Origin: Annulohypoxylon bovei var. microspora
Lineage: Eukaryota > Ascomycota > Sordariomycetes > Xylariales > Hypoxylaceae
Direction: 5' to 3'
Length of the DNA: 64,000 nt
Assembly: GCA_022836615.1 (NCBI GenBank)
Contig: MU405294.1
Span: 105,009-169,008 of the forward strand
Position 1 is the stretch's first letter; every line of letters begins with the position of its first letter. The notes beneath the pieces are model-generated. The model saw nothing but the letters and a program-made list of their open reading frames with translations. It ran no database searches and was not told where the DNA came from. The translations under genes were made by a program, and so were the position numbers. Of the stretch, positions 12,553-23,711 are shown piece by piece.

Positions 12553-13926
12553 ATGCCGATTGATTTCCATCTTAGCTCGAAAGAGGCAGGTGTCCGCGCT
12601 GCGGCCGCAAGCTTTGCACACGACGTTCTCAAACCTGTAAGAGCTGAATACATAGCACATAAAGAGCCCCGCGAGCAATTCCAAACCACTCGCAAAGCCT
12701 ATGCTGCCGCGAGTGCCGGAGGATTGATCAAGGGCCAAATCCCACCTTCTCTTGGAGGTACCGGCGGTCCTCTTATAGAGACAGCGATCTTGGTTGAAGA
12801 ATTCTACGCAGTAGAGCCTGCCGCATCGCTAACAATCTTTGGGACGGCGCTCGGTTTGATGCCCCTGAACCTTACGCAGAAACCTGAGCATCGCGAATTC
12901 CTTGCCCCTTTCCTCAGCTCCGAAGGAACTCCTCTAGCAGCGTTAGTCTTCAGCGAGCCTGGCGGCGTGGCTAATTACGTGGAAAAGGGGGCCCCTGGCC
13001 TCAATACCACAGCTCGCCGCGAAGGCGATGAATGGGTTGTTAATGGCGAGAAGAAATGGGCTACTAACAGCGCCGGCTGGGATAATCGAGGTGCTGATTT
13101 GGCTTGTATCGTCTGTCGGGACGTCACAAAACCGGATGAGAACCCTGACGCTGATCCCAAGGATAGCATTATGATAATCATAGTCACGCGGGCTGATCTC
13201 GAGCGCAATGGTGACAAGAGCTTCCAAGTGGTGCGTGAGGTGTCCACCCTTGGCCATGCGGCTTCAGGACCGGGCCACCACATCAAGTACTCGGACGTCC
13301 GAGTTCCCGCGAAGAACGTTCTCTGCGCGCCCGGAGAGGCTGCTGCGGTGGTCTCGGGATCATTCGATCTAACCGCCGTTCTGGTTGGCGCGATGAGCGT
13401 TGGCTTGATGCGTGCGGCCTTCGAGGCGGCTCTGGCTTTTGCGAAAAGCGACGACCGACGTGGGAAGGTACCACTCCTTGAGCGACAAGCCGTCGCCGAC
13501 CTTTTGTCAAGTATCAAAATGCAGACCGAGGCATGCCGAGCGCTGACCTGGAAGGCGGCACATGCTATGGAGCACGGCCCAGGGGACTACGACGCTCGCA
13601 GAGAACTGGCTTTGGCGGCCAAGGTGTACTGCAGTGATGCTGCAGTCAAAGCTGTGACGGAAGCCATCAATGCTGTGGGAGTGTATGTCGAATCCCCCCT
13701 AAGCATTTTTATTCATTTATTCTTGTATGCGAAGACACTAACTTACGCTACTAGCACTGCCTACGATGTCGAGCAACCTTTCGCCGAGCTGCTAAAAAAC
13801 GCGATTGGGTTACCAATATTCGACGGTGGTAATGTTGGCATTAGGAGACGGCACATGCAGGAGCTCATGCTCTCCCCGAATTACGATCCGTGGGCGGCTA
13901 CATACGGACCTTCGGGGGCAAGGTAG
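12553..13926 (+). CDS. Acyl-CoA dehydrogenase family flavoprotein
   Basis: Exons 12553-13682 and 13755-13926 give 433 residues, a normal length for the family. Domain order is as expected: N-terminal helical domain (~1-130), beta domain with 'ALVFSEPGGVANY' and 'WVVNGEKKWATNS' (flavin/substrate region), and C-terminal four-helix domain ending in 'DVEQPFAELLKNA' and 'IFDGGNVGIRRRHMQELML'. The enzyme would oxidise an acyl-CoA or related thioester using FAD; the substrate cannot be read from sequence. The 72-nt intron (GTATGT..CTAG) is a multiple of three and free of stops. An unspliced reading would insert 24 hydrophobic residues in the middle of a conserved stretch, so I treat it as an intron. 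No peroxisomal or mitochondrial signal is obvious; the C-terminus ends '...PSGAR'. Confidence 0.88.
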   Translation: MPIDFHLSSKEAGVRAAAASFAHDVLKPVRAEYIAHKEPREQFQTTRKAYAAASAGGLIKGQIPPSLGGTGGPLIETAILVEEFYAVEPAASLTIFGTALGLMPLNLTQKPEHREFLAPFLSSEGTPLAALVFSEPGGVANYVEKGAPGLNTTARREGDEWVVNGEKKWATNSAGWDNRGADLACIVCRDVTKPDENPDADPKDSIMIIIVTRADLERNGDKSFQVVREVSTLGHAASGPGHHIKYSDVRVPAKNVLCAPGEAAAVVSGSFDLTAVLVGAMSVGLMRAAFEAALAFAKSDDRRGKVPLLERQAVADLLSSIKMQTEACRALTWKAAHAMEHGPGDYDARRELALAAKVYCSDAAVKAVTEAINAVGVYVESPLSIFIHLFLYAKTLTYATSTAYDVEQPFAELLKNAIGLPIFDGGNVGIRRRHMQELMLSPNYDPWAATYGPSGAR

Positions 13927-14857
13927 GTAAATGAAATAAAATGCCTAACGCCCATTCATCGCCTTGTTATTTGTGACCCTTTCCCCACCTTGATTTATGT
14001 AGGCCTTTCTCGATCTTAAACCAGAAATACAATATTAAGTATTTGACTTTGTCTTTCATGTTATCTCTCTTCCGTAAGCTACCTATGTAATGAGGAACAC
14101 GCCCAGCTAGCCTCCCTACGGTATAGGTATATAGGTACCTAAGCAATTGCAAATTGATTTCCATCCATACATAGTTCTATCATGCAGTCTGTACTGGTAT
14201 TAATAATACTGTGAAGCACTGTATGCTTTCTATCCCCTTGCTACTTAATCTGTGGGTACTTACCTAAAAAGGTGGCCCAAGGGATAAGGTTCCGTTTAGT
14301 ACCAGGTATGCTGAGCACAATCGTATTCGTACTGTGTGGGTTATTCTTAAAGCAACCCCCTTTTTTAAAGGATCAATTCAATCTGCCTTACTTTACGTAT
14401 CTTAAACTATCACTACATATCCTCGCCGCCTTTTTTCATCACATTAGGAAGAGAACCAAAATGTCGTCAGGAGCGAGGAGCGGTTTGGTATGTCCACTGC
14501 AAGATTCAAAACCCTAGCACGGTATATTTGAGCGATCGTCTAGTCCAGTCACTGCCACAAGGCAAGGCCTTTTTATCCGCGCCCCCCTCGTTGTAGGCTA
14601 TGTGCAATTTAATCTCAAAGAGGCGCACATGTAGATGTGTTGCGTAGCCACCGATACGCCTTAGATAGATACCTACCTACCTAGGTACCTACCCAGAGTA
14701 AGTATGCAGCCTCAAGCGCTGCTGAGTCTTCACCTTTCGAATCTATTAGGAAGTAGTCTATTTAAATAACTCATCATACAAATGACGGATGAATGCATCA
14801 AAGGTTACTCAACTTCACCCCATTATGACTTTGTTTTAATTCGTGATAGGATTCAAG
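13927..14857. other. Intergenic
   Basis: No supported gene. It contains dense TACCTACCTAGGTACCTACC-type palindromes near 14668-14693. An upstream mini-exon for the kinase gene is possible (ATG at 14782, donor at 14804, a 46-nt intron to 14849), but the donor is weak. Confidence 0.5.
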
Positions 14858-16097
14858 ATGATCACCGAGGCAACGAACATGCCAAAAACCTATAATTTTC
14901 TCTGCCTTCGTCTCCAAATAGAGCAACAACGCTTCTTGAACTTTGGTCTCGAAGCCGGTATTCTATATGCCGACGGCAAACTTTGCGACACTCTCCACGT
15001 TCATCGCCCTCTCCTCGCATCTATCCTAGCTGAAATCAAGACGTCAATGGAAACTTTCGCATCAGAAAATGGAAAATACGAGAAAATGATAGCACACGAG
15101 CATATTAATTGGGATGAGAAGGACCACACGCAACTGGACATAATGGATTTGCTGTGCCTACCAAGCCAGGCTGAATATCAAGTTAAGGGGGAGAAACCGA
15201 GTGGACTAGATCGAGTTCGCAATTTTGGTAAAGGACAAAGAATACGCGAGGAAGCAAGTTCGTCGCAACCGCGTGTTTACAGGACAGGGGAAGGAACGCA
15301 TGAAGCAGTTCGTGGCAGAGATCGAAATTTTGAAATGGCTCAACCACCACCGCATTGTGAAGTTTGTCGGGAATTATACCGATTCTAGCTACATGGGGCT
15401 CATCATGTCACCAGTTGCAGAGATGAACCTGTCCACATATCTTGAGGAAGTGGATCGATCTAAACAAGGCGAACTCCGCACCTTTTTCGGGTGTCTATGT
15501 AGGGCCTTGGAGTTCTTACACGGGCAAGAGGTTCGGCATAAGGATATCAAGCCTGCAAATATATTGGTGCACTGTGGGAAAGTATTATTCACTGACTTTG
15601 GCCTCTCCCTTGACTTCAAGGACGCTAAAGGGAGTACAACGACAAGTATGGTATATGCGTGGACACAAAAATACGGAGCCCCCGAGGTAGCTGCGTACGA
15701 ACCTCGAAATACTCAGTCTGATATTTGGAGTTTAGGCGTTGTCTTCCTCGAAATGATAGCTGTCCTCAAGGGAAAAGACATAGAGGAAATGGACGAATTC
15801 TTCGAAGCCCACGGGTCAGGACGGCGATTTGCCCATTCGAATCATACTGCTTTGCTTGAGTTTATTACAGAACTCAAGAAAGCTGGAAGGAAATCAGATA
15901 ACGTGGCTTTAGCATGGGTTCAGCAGATGCTTGAAGTTGAGCCACAGCTGCGTCCCACTGCAAGTAAACTAGTGGGCTCTATTATACCGAGCGGAGAACA
16001 AGATGAAAAAGCATCGGCATTTTGTGGCATATGCTGTTCTTCACTTGACGACAGTGACGGCGATGATTCGGATACTGTGAGCAGCAGTGCAATATGA
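14858..16097 (+). CDS. HeLo-like domain / Ser-Thr protein kinase, apparently frameshifted
   Basis: The first frame (from the ATG at 14858, open from 14843) encodes a helical segment with 'LCLRLQIEQQRFLNFGLEAG', matching the second helix of fungal HeLo-type N-terminal domains. The usual first membrane-active helix is missing or on an unseen exon. From ~15225 a different frame carries a kinase: Lys in 'EYARKQV', catalytic 'RHKDIKPANILV', 'DFGLSLDF', 'APEVA' and 'SDIWSLGVVFLEM'. A Gly-rich-loop remnant ('GEKPSGLDRVRN') lies just before the switch in the first frame. One extra base around 15225-15230 explains the break better than any GT..AG intron I could find. HeLo-kinases are linked to fungal cell-death/incompatibility signalling (family knowledge). 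This copy may be a young pseudogene or hold a sequence error. Confidence 0.7.
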
Positions 16098-16269
16098 TGA
16101 ACAGTGAGTTTAATGCCAATTGGGTTTAATAAAAAACAATTGTATTTATATCATATTTAGGGGACAATTCGAAGGAACAGAGCTAATTCATGTACGGTTT
16201 TTAAGGAAGCACTACAATAACCCTCTAAACAACATCAGAACTCTTTCGATTACGCGAATATCCCCCTTT

Positions 16270-19128
16270 TCATAGCCCACGCTCCCTCAATACTTTCCGT
16301 AGTGTCTTAGCGAAATTGACCACATACTCAGCATTCAGCATAGTATAATGAGCGCCTTCCACGTGGTGAAAGCGCACATCACCTTGCACAAAGTTCTTCC
16401 AAGCTGACAGCCTATTCTGAATCCAATCCTCCCTGTTCTTTGCTACATGGCTAAGCGGATCGGCCACGAAGACATCCATATTCGCTATGGTGCCCTCGGG
16501 CTCGTAATCGACGGCGAGGCCCTGCATGTTGGACGCGAGCCCGACCCAGAGCAGGTAGTAGTCCTCGTCGAGGCCCAGCTCGGCCCAGCGCGTCGGGTCG
16601 CTGTGCATCTTCAGGTAGCGGATGGCGTCGAGGCGGCGGCCGTCGCGCTCGAAGGCGCACAGCGCGGGCTTGTGCGCGTAGGCCGCGGCCTCGTCCATCA
16701 GGCCGACGAAGTAGAAGAGGTGGATGACGCACTCGTCCCACAGCAGCTCGCGCATGCGCGACTTGATGTGCGGCGGCAGGTTCCAGCTGCCGCACAGGCG
16801 CACCTCGTCGCCGCCCGCCTCCAGCAGCTTCGTCACCTCGAACGCCACCATCCCGCCGAACGAGTACCCCGCGATGGCGTACGGCCCCCGCGGCTGCCGC
16901 TTCTTGATGGCCGCCCGGTACGTCTCGAACACCTCCCCGAGCGCCTGGAACGGCGTCTCGCCCTCGGCCGCGTTGAAGCCGCGCGCGCGGAACGCGTGGA
17001 TGGGCCGGTCCGTGATGTGATGCGCTAGGTTGACGAAGACGAGGACCTCCCCGACGCCCGGGTGGACGAGCCACAGCGGCGTCTTGGTGCCGTGGGGCTG
17101 CAGCGTCACGACAGGGTCGTATTCGTGCTTCTGCTTGCCCGTGAATACGGAAATGCGAGACGCAATGCCCCTAGCCGTAGGATTTTTCAAGATGTCTGTG
17201 AGGCGGATTTCCTTGTCGCTGCCGGAGGCCCTCAGAAACCCGTTCAGGCGCTGCATGATGGCCACAAGGTCCATGGACGTCGCGCCCGTCGAGAATATGG
17301 AGTCGGTGACTGAAAAGTCATCTTCGAATGTGAGCTCGAGCTGCTGCCCGATGAGATACAGAATTGCGGCTTCCTCGATGGTTTCGGGCTGACCGCGAAT
17401 CTTCTGGCGATGTCTGGCGATCGCTTCGTCGTTGAGGGCCTTCTGATCCGCGAAATTGCCAGCCTGTAGAGCCGCCTTCAGTTTCGTTCGCGACAGTTTG
17501 CCTAGTGTGGATTTGGGCATATCTTGGGCTCGTAGTGGCAGAACTAGGGGGCGTGAGTGGGTGTGCATGCTGCAGACGCGAATAATACTGCTGTGGGCCT
17601 CGTAGCGGCTCTCCTCGTCGTCATCCCCGTATGAGGGCAGGTAGAGCACCACGACAACCTCGGTATCCGCTTTCGAGGAGTCGCGCATGCCAAAACAGCA
17701 GAAATAGCTCGGTGTGGTCCCCGGAATCTCGGCCTGCTCCAGGGCTGTGTCGAGCTCGTGGGGCAGATACTTGACGCCGTTGATATTGATCATCTCTTTA
17801 GTGCGGCCGTCCAAGTGCAGCTGGCCCTGGTCGTCAATGTAGGCCATATCACCTGTTCGGAACCAGCCGTCGCTGGTGAAAGCCTCGGCCGTAGCTGCAG
17901 CATTGTTATAGTACCCCTTAAATATCGAGTCGCCGGTGATCTCTAGACTGCCGCGCTCGCCCTTCTTCGCGACCTCGGTTCCTGGACTGTCTAAACGAGC
18001 AATTCGTATGCGCACACCAGGATTGGGTTCTCCTAGCGATGCAAAGCTTAGGTGCTGGGAGCTATCATAGCTAGGGCAGTTGTCGTTGACAATGCATCCC
18101 GCACAAGTCTCTGTCATACCAAAGGATGACTTTAGAACATTATCAGGGGCGCCGTAACGGCTCAGCACCGACTGCAACCCGACGCAGACTTCCATAACGT
18201 TCGCCTCTCCTCCCGTATCCACATACAATGCCTCCAAGTTCAGGTCCTGATCTAACGAGGATGCTGCTCCTGATCTGAACAGTTTTAATAGCTTGGCTAA
18301 CAGGAAATTGGGAGCAAACATGCGCGACACGTGGTGACGGCTAGCCAGGTTTAGCAGCTGTACGGGATCGAGAAGGATATCGGCGGTCGCGATCTGAACC
18401 TGCGAGACACCAGACACGATGGCGAAGATGTGGCAATGGACAAGGTTGGCAACATGGTCCATGTGAGTCCACGACAGGAAAGGGCTCTCCGGGTACCCTA
18501 AGTTGGCCGAATCTCTTTTGCCCTTGAAAGAGGCGAGGAGTTCTTGGTGCGTCAGAGGGACTGCTTTCGCATTACCGCTGCTTCCCGATGTAAGCATGAC
18601 GGCGGCTATGCTAGAGGGTGATGGCTCGGGAGATGGTGTCAGGGGTCTCGAATGTGTGAGGGCTAGACCTTCCAACTCCTCAACAGTGCAGATATCGATA
18701 CGCTGCTCGCCGGTCTGCTCTGAAAAGGGGCTGATCAAGGAGAGACGTGTGATGCATAGCGGCCCATTGAAAGTGCTATAGAGATGGCTAAGGTGTTTCT
18801 GGCGATCCAGTGCGCTCTGGCTGAACATGCCTGGCCCCGTGACGGAAGGAATAGCTCCGGCCAATACAACGGACCAGTACCAGATGATACTTTCCAGGGC
18901 ATTATCGAAGTATACGAGCACGATAGACCCAGGTTTGCAGAGGTCTTTCTGTTTGAGTTTGCTGGCGTTGGTTTCTGCTAGGTGCAGTAGCTCCTTGTAA
19001 GAGAGCTTGAGAGCCGCTTGGGGGCTACTGATGTTGTTGGCTGGGTATGCCACGATGCCCTCTGCTGTATGATTCGCAGCATACTTGAGAGCATCGACAA
19101 TATTGTCGAATGGGTAGTCGTTCTGTAC
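16270..19128 (-). CDS. NRPS-like A-T-TE synthetase (quinone/furanone synthetase type)
   Basis: About 952 residues, one long exon. The coding match runs upstream beyond 19053 to 19128 ('PFDNIVDALKYAANH'), where an in-frame stop and AG acceptor mark an exon edge. The start codon and ~15 residues are unresolved. Adenylation domain (~1-560) has 'LTSGSSGNAKAV', 'SSFGMTETCAGC', 'GWFRTGDMAYID' and 'GRTKEMININGVKYL'. Carrier domain (~590-665) has Ser in 'STGATSMDLV'. Thioesterase (~690-950) has the nucleophile elbow 'GYSFGGMV' and a late His in 'VEGAHYTML'. There is no condensation domain. A-T-TE proteins such as TdiA and atromentin or furanone synthetases dimerise aryl pyruvates. Neighbouring aminotransferase, oxidoreductase and prenyltransferase fit that role. 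The thioesterase part (16480-17100) is much richer in GC than the rest. Confidence 0.9.
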   Translation of the reverse strand, partial: VQNDYPFDNIVDALKYAANHTAEGIVAYPANNISSPQAALKLSYKELLHLAETNASKLKQKDLCKPGSIVLVYFDNALESIIWYWSVVLAGAIPSVTGPGMFSQSALDRQKHLSHLYSTFNGPLCITRLSLISPFSEQTGEQRIDICTVEELEGLALTHSRPLTPSPEPSPSSIAAVMLTSGSSGNAKAVPLTHQELLASFKGKRDSANLGYPESPFLSWTHMDHVANLVHCHIFAIVSGVSQVQIATADILLDPVQLLNLASRHHVSRMFAPNFLLAKLLKLFRSGAASSLDQDLNLEALYVDTGGEANVMEVCVGLQSVLSRYGAPDNVLKSSFGMTETCAGCIVNDNCPSYDSSQHLSFASLGEPNPGVRIRIARLDSPGTEVAKKGERGSLEITGDSIFKGYYNNAAATAEAFTSDGWFRTGDMAYIDDQGQLHLDGRTKEMININGVKYLPHELDTALEQAEIPGTTPSYFCCFGMRDSSKADTEVVVVLYLPSYGDDDEESRYEAHSSIIRVCSMHTHSRPLVLPLRAQDMPKSTLGKLSRTKLKAALQAGNFADQKALNDEAIARHRQKIRGQPETIEEAAILYLIGQQLELTFEDDFSVTDSIFSTGATSMDLVAIMQRLNGFLRASGSDKEIRLTDILKNPTARGIASRISVFTGKQKHEYDPVVTLQPHGTKTPLWLVHPGVGEVLVFVNLAHHITDRPIHAFRARGFNAAEGETPFQALGEVFETYRAAIKKRQPRGPYAIAGYSFGGMVAFEVTKLLEAGGDEVRLCGSWNLPPHIKSRMRELLWDECVIHLFYFVGLMDEAAAYAHKPALCAFERDGRRLDAIRYLKMHSDPTRWAELGLDEDYYLLWVGLASNMQGLAVDYEPEGTIANMDVFVADPLSHVAKNREDWIQNRLSAWKNFVQGDVRFHHVEGAHYTMLNAEYVVNFAKTLRKVLRERGL

Positions 19129-21387
19129 CTAACATTGTGGCTGTAGTGACAGTTGCTTATATTGACAAGTTCCAATACAGAACTCTCGATGCCCTCAGAT
19201 ATGCTTCAAATCAAAGAGCAGTTACATATTTATCTATCTACATCACAAATACCCTACAAGCCCCTTAACGACAATCGGAAGTCTCGGAGGCGGGAAAGGC
19301 TATTCCTGCCGCTGGCAGCGAAGCGAATATGACGAGGCACCGATAGGATCATGATCCATATGACGATCAAAGCAAGCCAAATGTATCACCCTCGAAGCAT
19401 TTCAAACATCATTCCATACTTGACCGCTGATAAAAATATGCATAAGTCAGCCGCCAACAGGACTATTCCAAGGAAGCCACCGTTAGTCCTTCGTCGTCAT
19501 CCTGATGAGGATCGTACGTTGTGTACATTCAGCCTCGCAATATAGTAGTGCTTACCGGGCTGAGACATCTATCTGAGTCCAACCTATCGAGATAGGCATT
19601 AACCCTAACACCGACCAAGATTACGCGTTATCATGAGAACCAGAGATCCCAGGTACTTTCCCGGAGAAGCGATGGGGAGTCCGTATACATTTCACTAACT
19701 GCATTTGTTAGTTTTTGTTTGTATTCCGCCTGTGCCGCCTCCGAGTATGCTAAGCGAGGGACCGGATTAGACTCTTTCGGACCTTTGACCGGCATGGGAT
19801 TCTTTTTATGGTAGATCAATACCTACCTATACAAGAGGTTGTATACTCTAGGGTATAATAATCTAAGAAGAACTTTGACTTGTTTGGAGTAAGTGGAATT
19901 TCTCAAGACTCTATCCACATTACGGGTTCCTTTCTCCTTTTTTGGCGAACTTACTTAGGTTAATCCTTCAATTAATTATGACAAGATTTAGGAAATCTCA
20001 AAGTCCATATATCTGGATTTGACTCCAGGCAAAAATTGCGTAGTTTTATATTTGACTTGTTTGACTTGATGAATCTCATGATATTGGGCAAAGTCCGCAA
20101 TGGTAGCTTACGTTTTAGTAATGTTAGTCAAATAGTAGAACTCCAAGATCAAATCGAAAGTCGAGTGCCACGATCATAATGGCCTGTTTGATCGCCCCAT
20201 GCTGAAGGAATGGTAGCCTTGCTAGGATTGTCAGAGGTCTTCTCTACTTGCTATACCTCACCCCCTTGGGAGGATAGCCTTGAGGTCTGGTCTAGAGATC
20301 CGGCAGGATGTGAGTTCAGGCCCTAAGGGACCATTGGGGCTAGTCCTCGAACAGATCAGACAAAGGACACACCTTGTGTGTATACCGCGCTTCGTAGGCA
20401 CAAGGGGTCCGAACTCCTTGCGCAGCAATATAGTTATTTCTCCATCTGCTAGGTTTGCATCGTGACAAGGATTACGAGGCGCTTTTGTCTTGTTTACGCC
20501 GGGGGCGTAGTTTGTAGTTAAATATTCTAGGACTTTGGTAATTACTTGGCTGGTAGTCTCGTAATAAGTACGAATTGCTTGCTGTATCTTGAGGGCTTAT
20601 GCAGTACAATAGAAAATCACTAACTACCTATTCTCCTCACCGATACTTCGCAGATGATGACGGCAAGATGAGGACACTAGCCCTATAGGCCGGTCAGATC
20701 TTACATAACATCATATTGCAAGGTTGAGCGTCTTGGCAAGTCTTAACGTTGGATGTGAAAAGCCGCGTGTCGTGATCAAAGGTGGCACAAAATGTAGGCG
20801 TGAATATGAAAAGTCAATCTAATTCCTTTAAGTAGAATACATAACTGCATAAGCTAACACCAGTTATGAAATAATATAGGGAGTTAGGATTCTTTCCATG
20901 TGTTAGCTATTTTCAAATTCGGTGAGCACCTGTGTCACCAAGAGTAAGGTAAGGCCGAACATTATGTCGGTATTAGTATAAATGACAAATTATATAACTG
21001 TGTGTTTCATAGTGAACCGTTGAACAAGAAAAGTGTTTTAAGAATATAACTTCACAAAGCCTGGGTCTCTAGGTACTTTTAAGATAGGTAAACTGAAGCA
21101 AGTACCTACAGCAGTTAGTTTCAAGTGATGGTTGTAGACAACTACTCCTCACTTCCACTGTCGTATCTTTATGTAAAATGTAAGGTTTCTTGCCATACAA
21201 GAGTTGTTAGCGAAGGGACATGTAAAATGATTCGCATCATTGAAGGATGTATGCTTATCGAAATGAAAACAGATTTTAGTCTATGCCAACCTAATTTCTA
21301 GCTGTTATTGTTTATAAGGAGCGGCAAATATGTCTAAACTTGAGGCAATAGTTATAGAAAGAAAGAAAAAAGCCAATTACCCTTTCC
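19129..21387. other. Intergenic between the synthetase and aminotransferase genes
   Basis: Should contain the 5' exon and promoter of the synthetase near 19129-19500, but I could not find a convincing start. The segment ~20160-20480 is richer in GC than its surroundings and may be an old repeat, but it encodes nothing I recognise. A 62-codon minus-strand frame at 19631-19819 has no known motif. Confidence 0.5.
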
Positions 21388-23209
21388 TCATGCGGAAACT
21401 GTCGTCATCGAACTAGATAGTTCTTCCTCGTCTACACATCCCGATCCAAATTTATGAATCCAATCCCCCCAAGAGTCATCTACTAGCTGTGCTATCCGCC
21501 TACAAGCTTCGTAAGCCTGCTCCTCAGCCACGAGACTGAAGCTGGCCCGAAGCTGGCAAGTCTTGCGGCTGTCAGGCATGAAGGCAACCCCCGGGATGGC
21601 GAGCAAACCGTATTCCATTCCCTTCTTACTCAGTAGATCAAATGTATCATGTCCTGGCGGAAGCCGTAATGTGAGCCAGAAAAACAAGCCTGCAGTCGGC
21701 ACATCCCATGTCGCTCGGTATTTTAGATGCTTGTCTGCGGCCGCAGAAAAAACGTCTCGTTTGCACCGGTAGAAATCGCTAGCTCGGGAACAGTGCTCTA
21801 GAAAGCCTGTGTAGCCCCAGTGTCGGAAGAGAGATAGAGCTATTGTTTGAGTGGTAGATGAGGGTTGAAGGCTATAAAGTGTGTTAGGAGAACCATGAAG
21901 AGACAATGTTTAAAGCTTTGTAATGACAACATACTTTATGTTCTCGGTGAGCTTGGTGACGTTCTGGACGATGGGGAGAGGTCCAGTAAGCACACCAAGC
22001 CTCATTCCAGCACTCACGATCTTGCTCATCGAGTCAAATCGTATAACCCGGCCGGTCTCCCCATTGACTTCTCGTTCAAGGGCGAGATAGCTACGTGATT
22101 TCCTGTTTGGTTCATCCTCAAAGTTGAGGAAATAATAGGCGTCATCCTCTAGAATCAAAAAGTTGAATCGCTTCGCTAGACGCAGACTGTAATGAAAAAG
22201 CAAATACTGTTAGATATTCAACATGCCGTGATACTCGACGAAGTACCGCTTACATTTTAACCTTACGCCACTCCGGACACGATCGACCGGTTGGGTTCGA
22301 TCCCGTAGGAACGGTATAAAGGAGCTTAGGACGGGGTCGGTTATCAGGCCACGTGTAGAGTAACTTCTCTAGCTCGGAGGGATCAAGTCCATATTTGTCT
22401 GTTTTGACCTGTACTAACTCGTGCTCCTCTGCTTGGAGGAAACCTACAACACCTCTAATCTGGTAATTAGCAAGGTATATAGCTTGTCAAAATAAGACTT
22501 GAGAAAAGGGTTTCTTACGGATATGCTGGTCTAATTATATTTATATTAGAACATCACCTCAACATCTAACATTCAGTCCACAGTACAAGAACTTACGTTT
22601 CGATAAGGACCGGGTCGCCTGGATCTGTAAGAACCTGAAATGTCCTATGTATGAGTTCTTGGCTACCGTTCCCGATGCAGCAAGTCCACCCATAGTTTCT
22701 ATCGATGCCATGAAGCTTTTTTTGGAATTCTTCGAACCACTATACAGAATTAGTTCTAATTACTCAAGATTGTAGTATAGATTTTACCTACCTTGATTAA
22801 CTCTGGATTACCCCCCGGCAAGCCATACTGTAGGCCATCTACAAGACCATCTTCTTGGGTCAATACTATCTCTTCGTTTGATTCCTTGAGTGATAGCGTG
22901 ATCTTTTCGAAAGGAAATATCTCTGGGTTAGGTTTCCCTAAACTTCGGTGTTAGCAGCTTCAAGGAACATGGAAAGTGAACATGCCAGCAACAAGCGAGA
23001 TCATTCCGGGAAGGTTCTCAAGTGGGAGAAGCCTTCGAACTAGGAAAGTATCAGTACACTGTGACTCATTACTAAGAGGCTAATATCACCAAGATGTATG
23101 AGTGGAGTAGTCACTTACTGGCCCCTGGTGCGTATCGCTGCACTCGTCTGGACAAAAGGGGTGTTGGGTCGAATACATTCCATGCTTCTTTTGGCTGAGG
23201 CACAGACAT
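21388..23209 (-). CDS. PLP-dependent aromatic aminotransferase (Aro8/TdiD type)
   Basis: A multi-exon fold-type I aminotransferase starting at 'MSVPQPKEAW' (ATG at 23209). The order of recognisable pieces is: 'RRLLPLENLPGMISLVAG'; 'PNPEIFPFEKITLSLKES'; 'LVDGLQYGLPGGNPELIK'; 'IGNGSQELI' and 'TDPGDPVLIET'; a tiny exon coding 'PAYP'; 'YTVPTGSNPTGRSCPEWRK'; 'ILEDDAYYFLNF'; and 'SMSKIVSAGMRLG', which holds the PLP lysine. The last exon boundary (GTATGT..TTTATAG, acceptor near 21848) joins 'LTENI' to 'LQPSSTTQTIALSLF'. I count eight or nine exons; the junction near 22940-22982 is uncertain. It would convert an aromatic amino acid to its 2-oxo acid, feeding the synthetase. It is transcribed divergently from the oxidoreductase. 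Confidence 0.87.
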
Positions 23210-23711
23210 CTTATTAGAAACAGGGTAGATAAAAGTTTTGTTAGTGAAAGCTCGTCTAGATTCTTACTGCGTATGAAATTAGAAATGAATACAGCGTCTC
23301 GTTGTATTTAATAATCCCGGCATGTCCAAGAGGTTATATTATGCCTACCTAGTATTTCAACATCGTGCAGCGTTCCCCCTTGTTTGCGGCTCAGCAACTT
23401 CATCAGGGGGTGAATTTAGCTAGGTAGGTACCTACCTATCCATGTAGTTAATCAAGCTTCCGAGCCAACCGAGCCATCCGAGCTACGTAGTACAGCTTCT
23501 TAGCCTATGTGTGTAACAGCAATGCTACTCATATTGGTTCGTAAACGGAAGGGATATGAGTCTGTACGACTTACGTATGCAAAAGGGGCGCCACCGCCCC
23601 GGTCCGAGTACTAAAAAACATCCGTCCATCTCCCCCGAATATTTCGGCCTAAATTAGCCGTAGCTTACATTTTTGTCAGACTTATTATCTTCTCAAATTT
23701 CACTCATCTTA
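23210..23711. promoter_or_regulatory. Divergent promoter of aminotransferase and oxidoreductase genes
   Basis: About 500 bases separate the two outward-facing starts, so a shared bidirectional promoter is likely. A TAGGTAGGTACCTACCTATC palindrome lies at ~23421-23441. No binding site for a known cluster regulator could be named with confidence. Confidence 0.55.

Noticed and set aside
16447..17074. Long frames on both strands over the synthetase TE domain
   Set aside because: Shadows of a GC-rich coding region; products are Arg/Ala-rich with no motif.
19631..19819. 62-codon minus-strand frame in the synthetase-aminotransferase gap
   Set aside because: No motif, no splice context, no neighbours supporting it.
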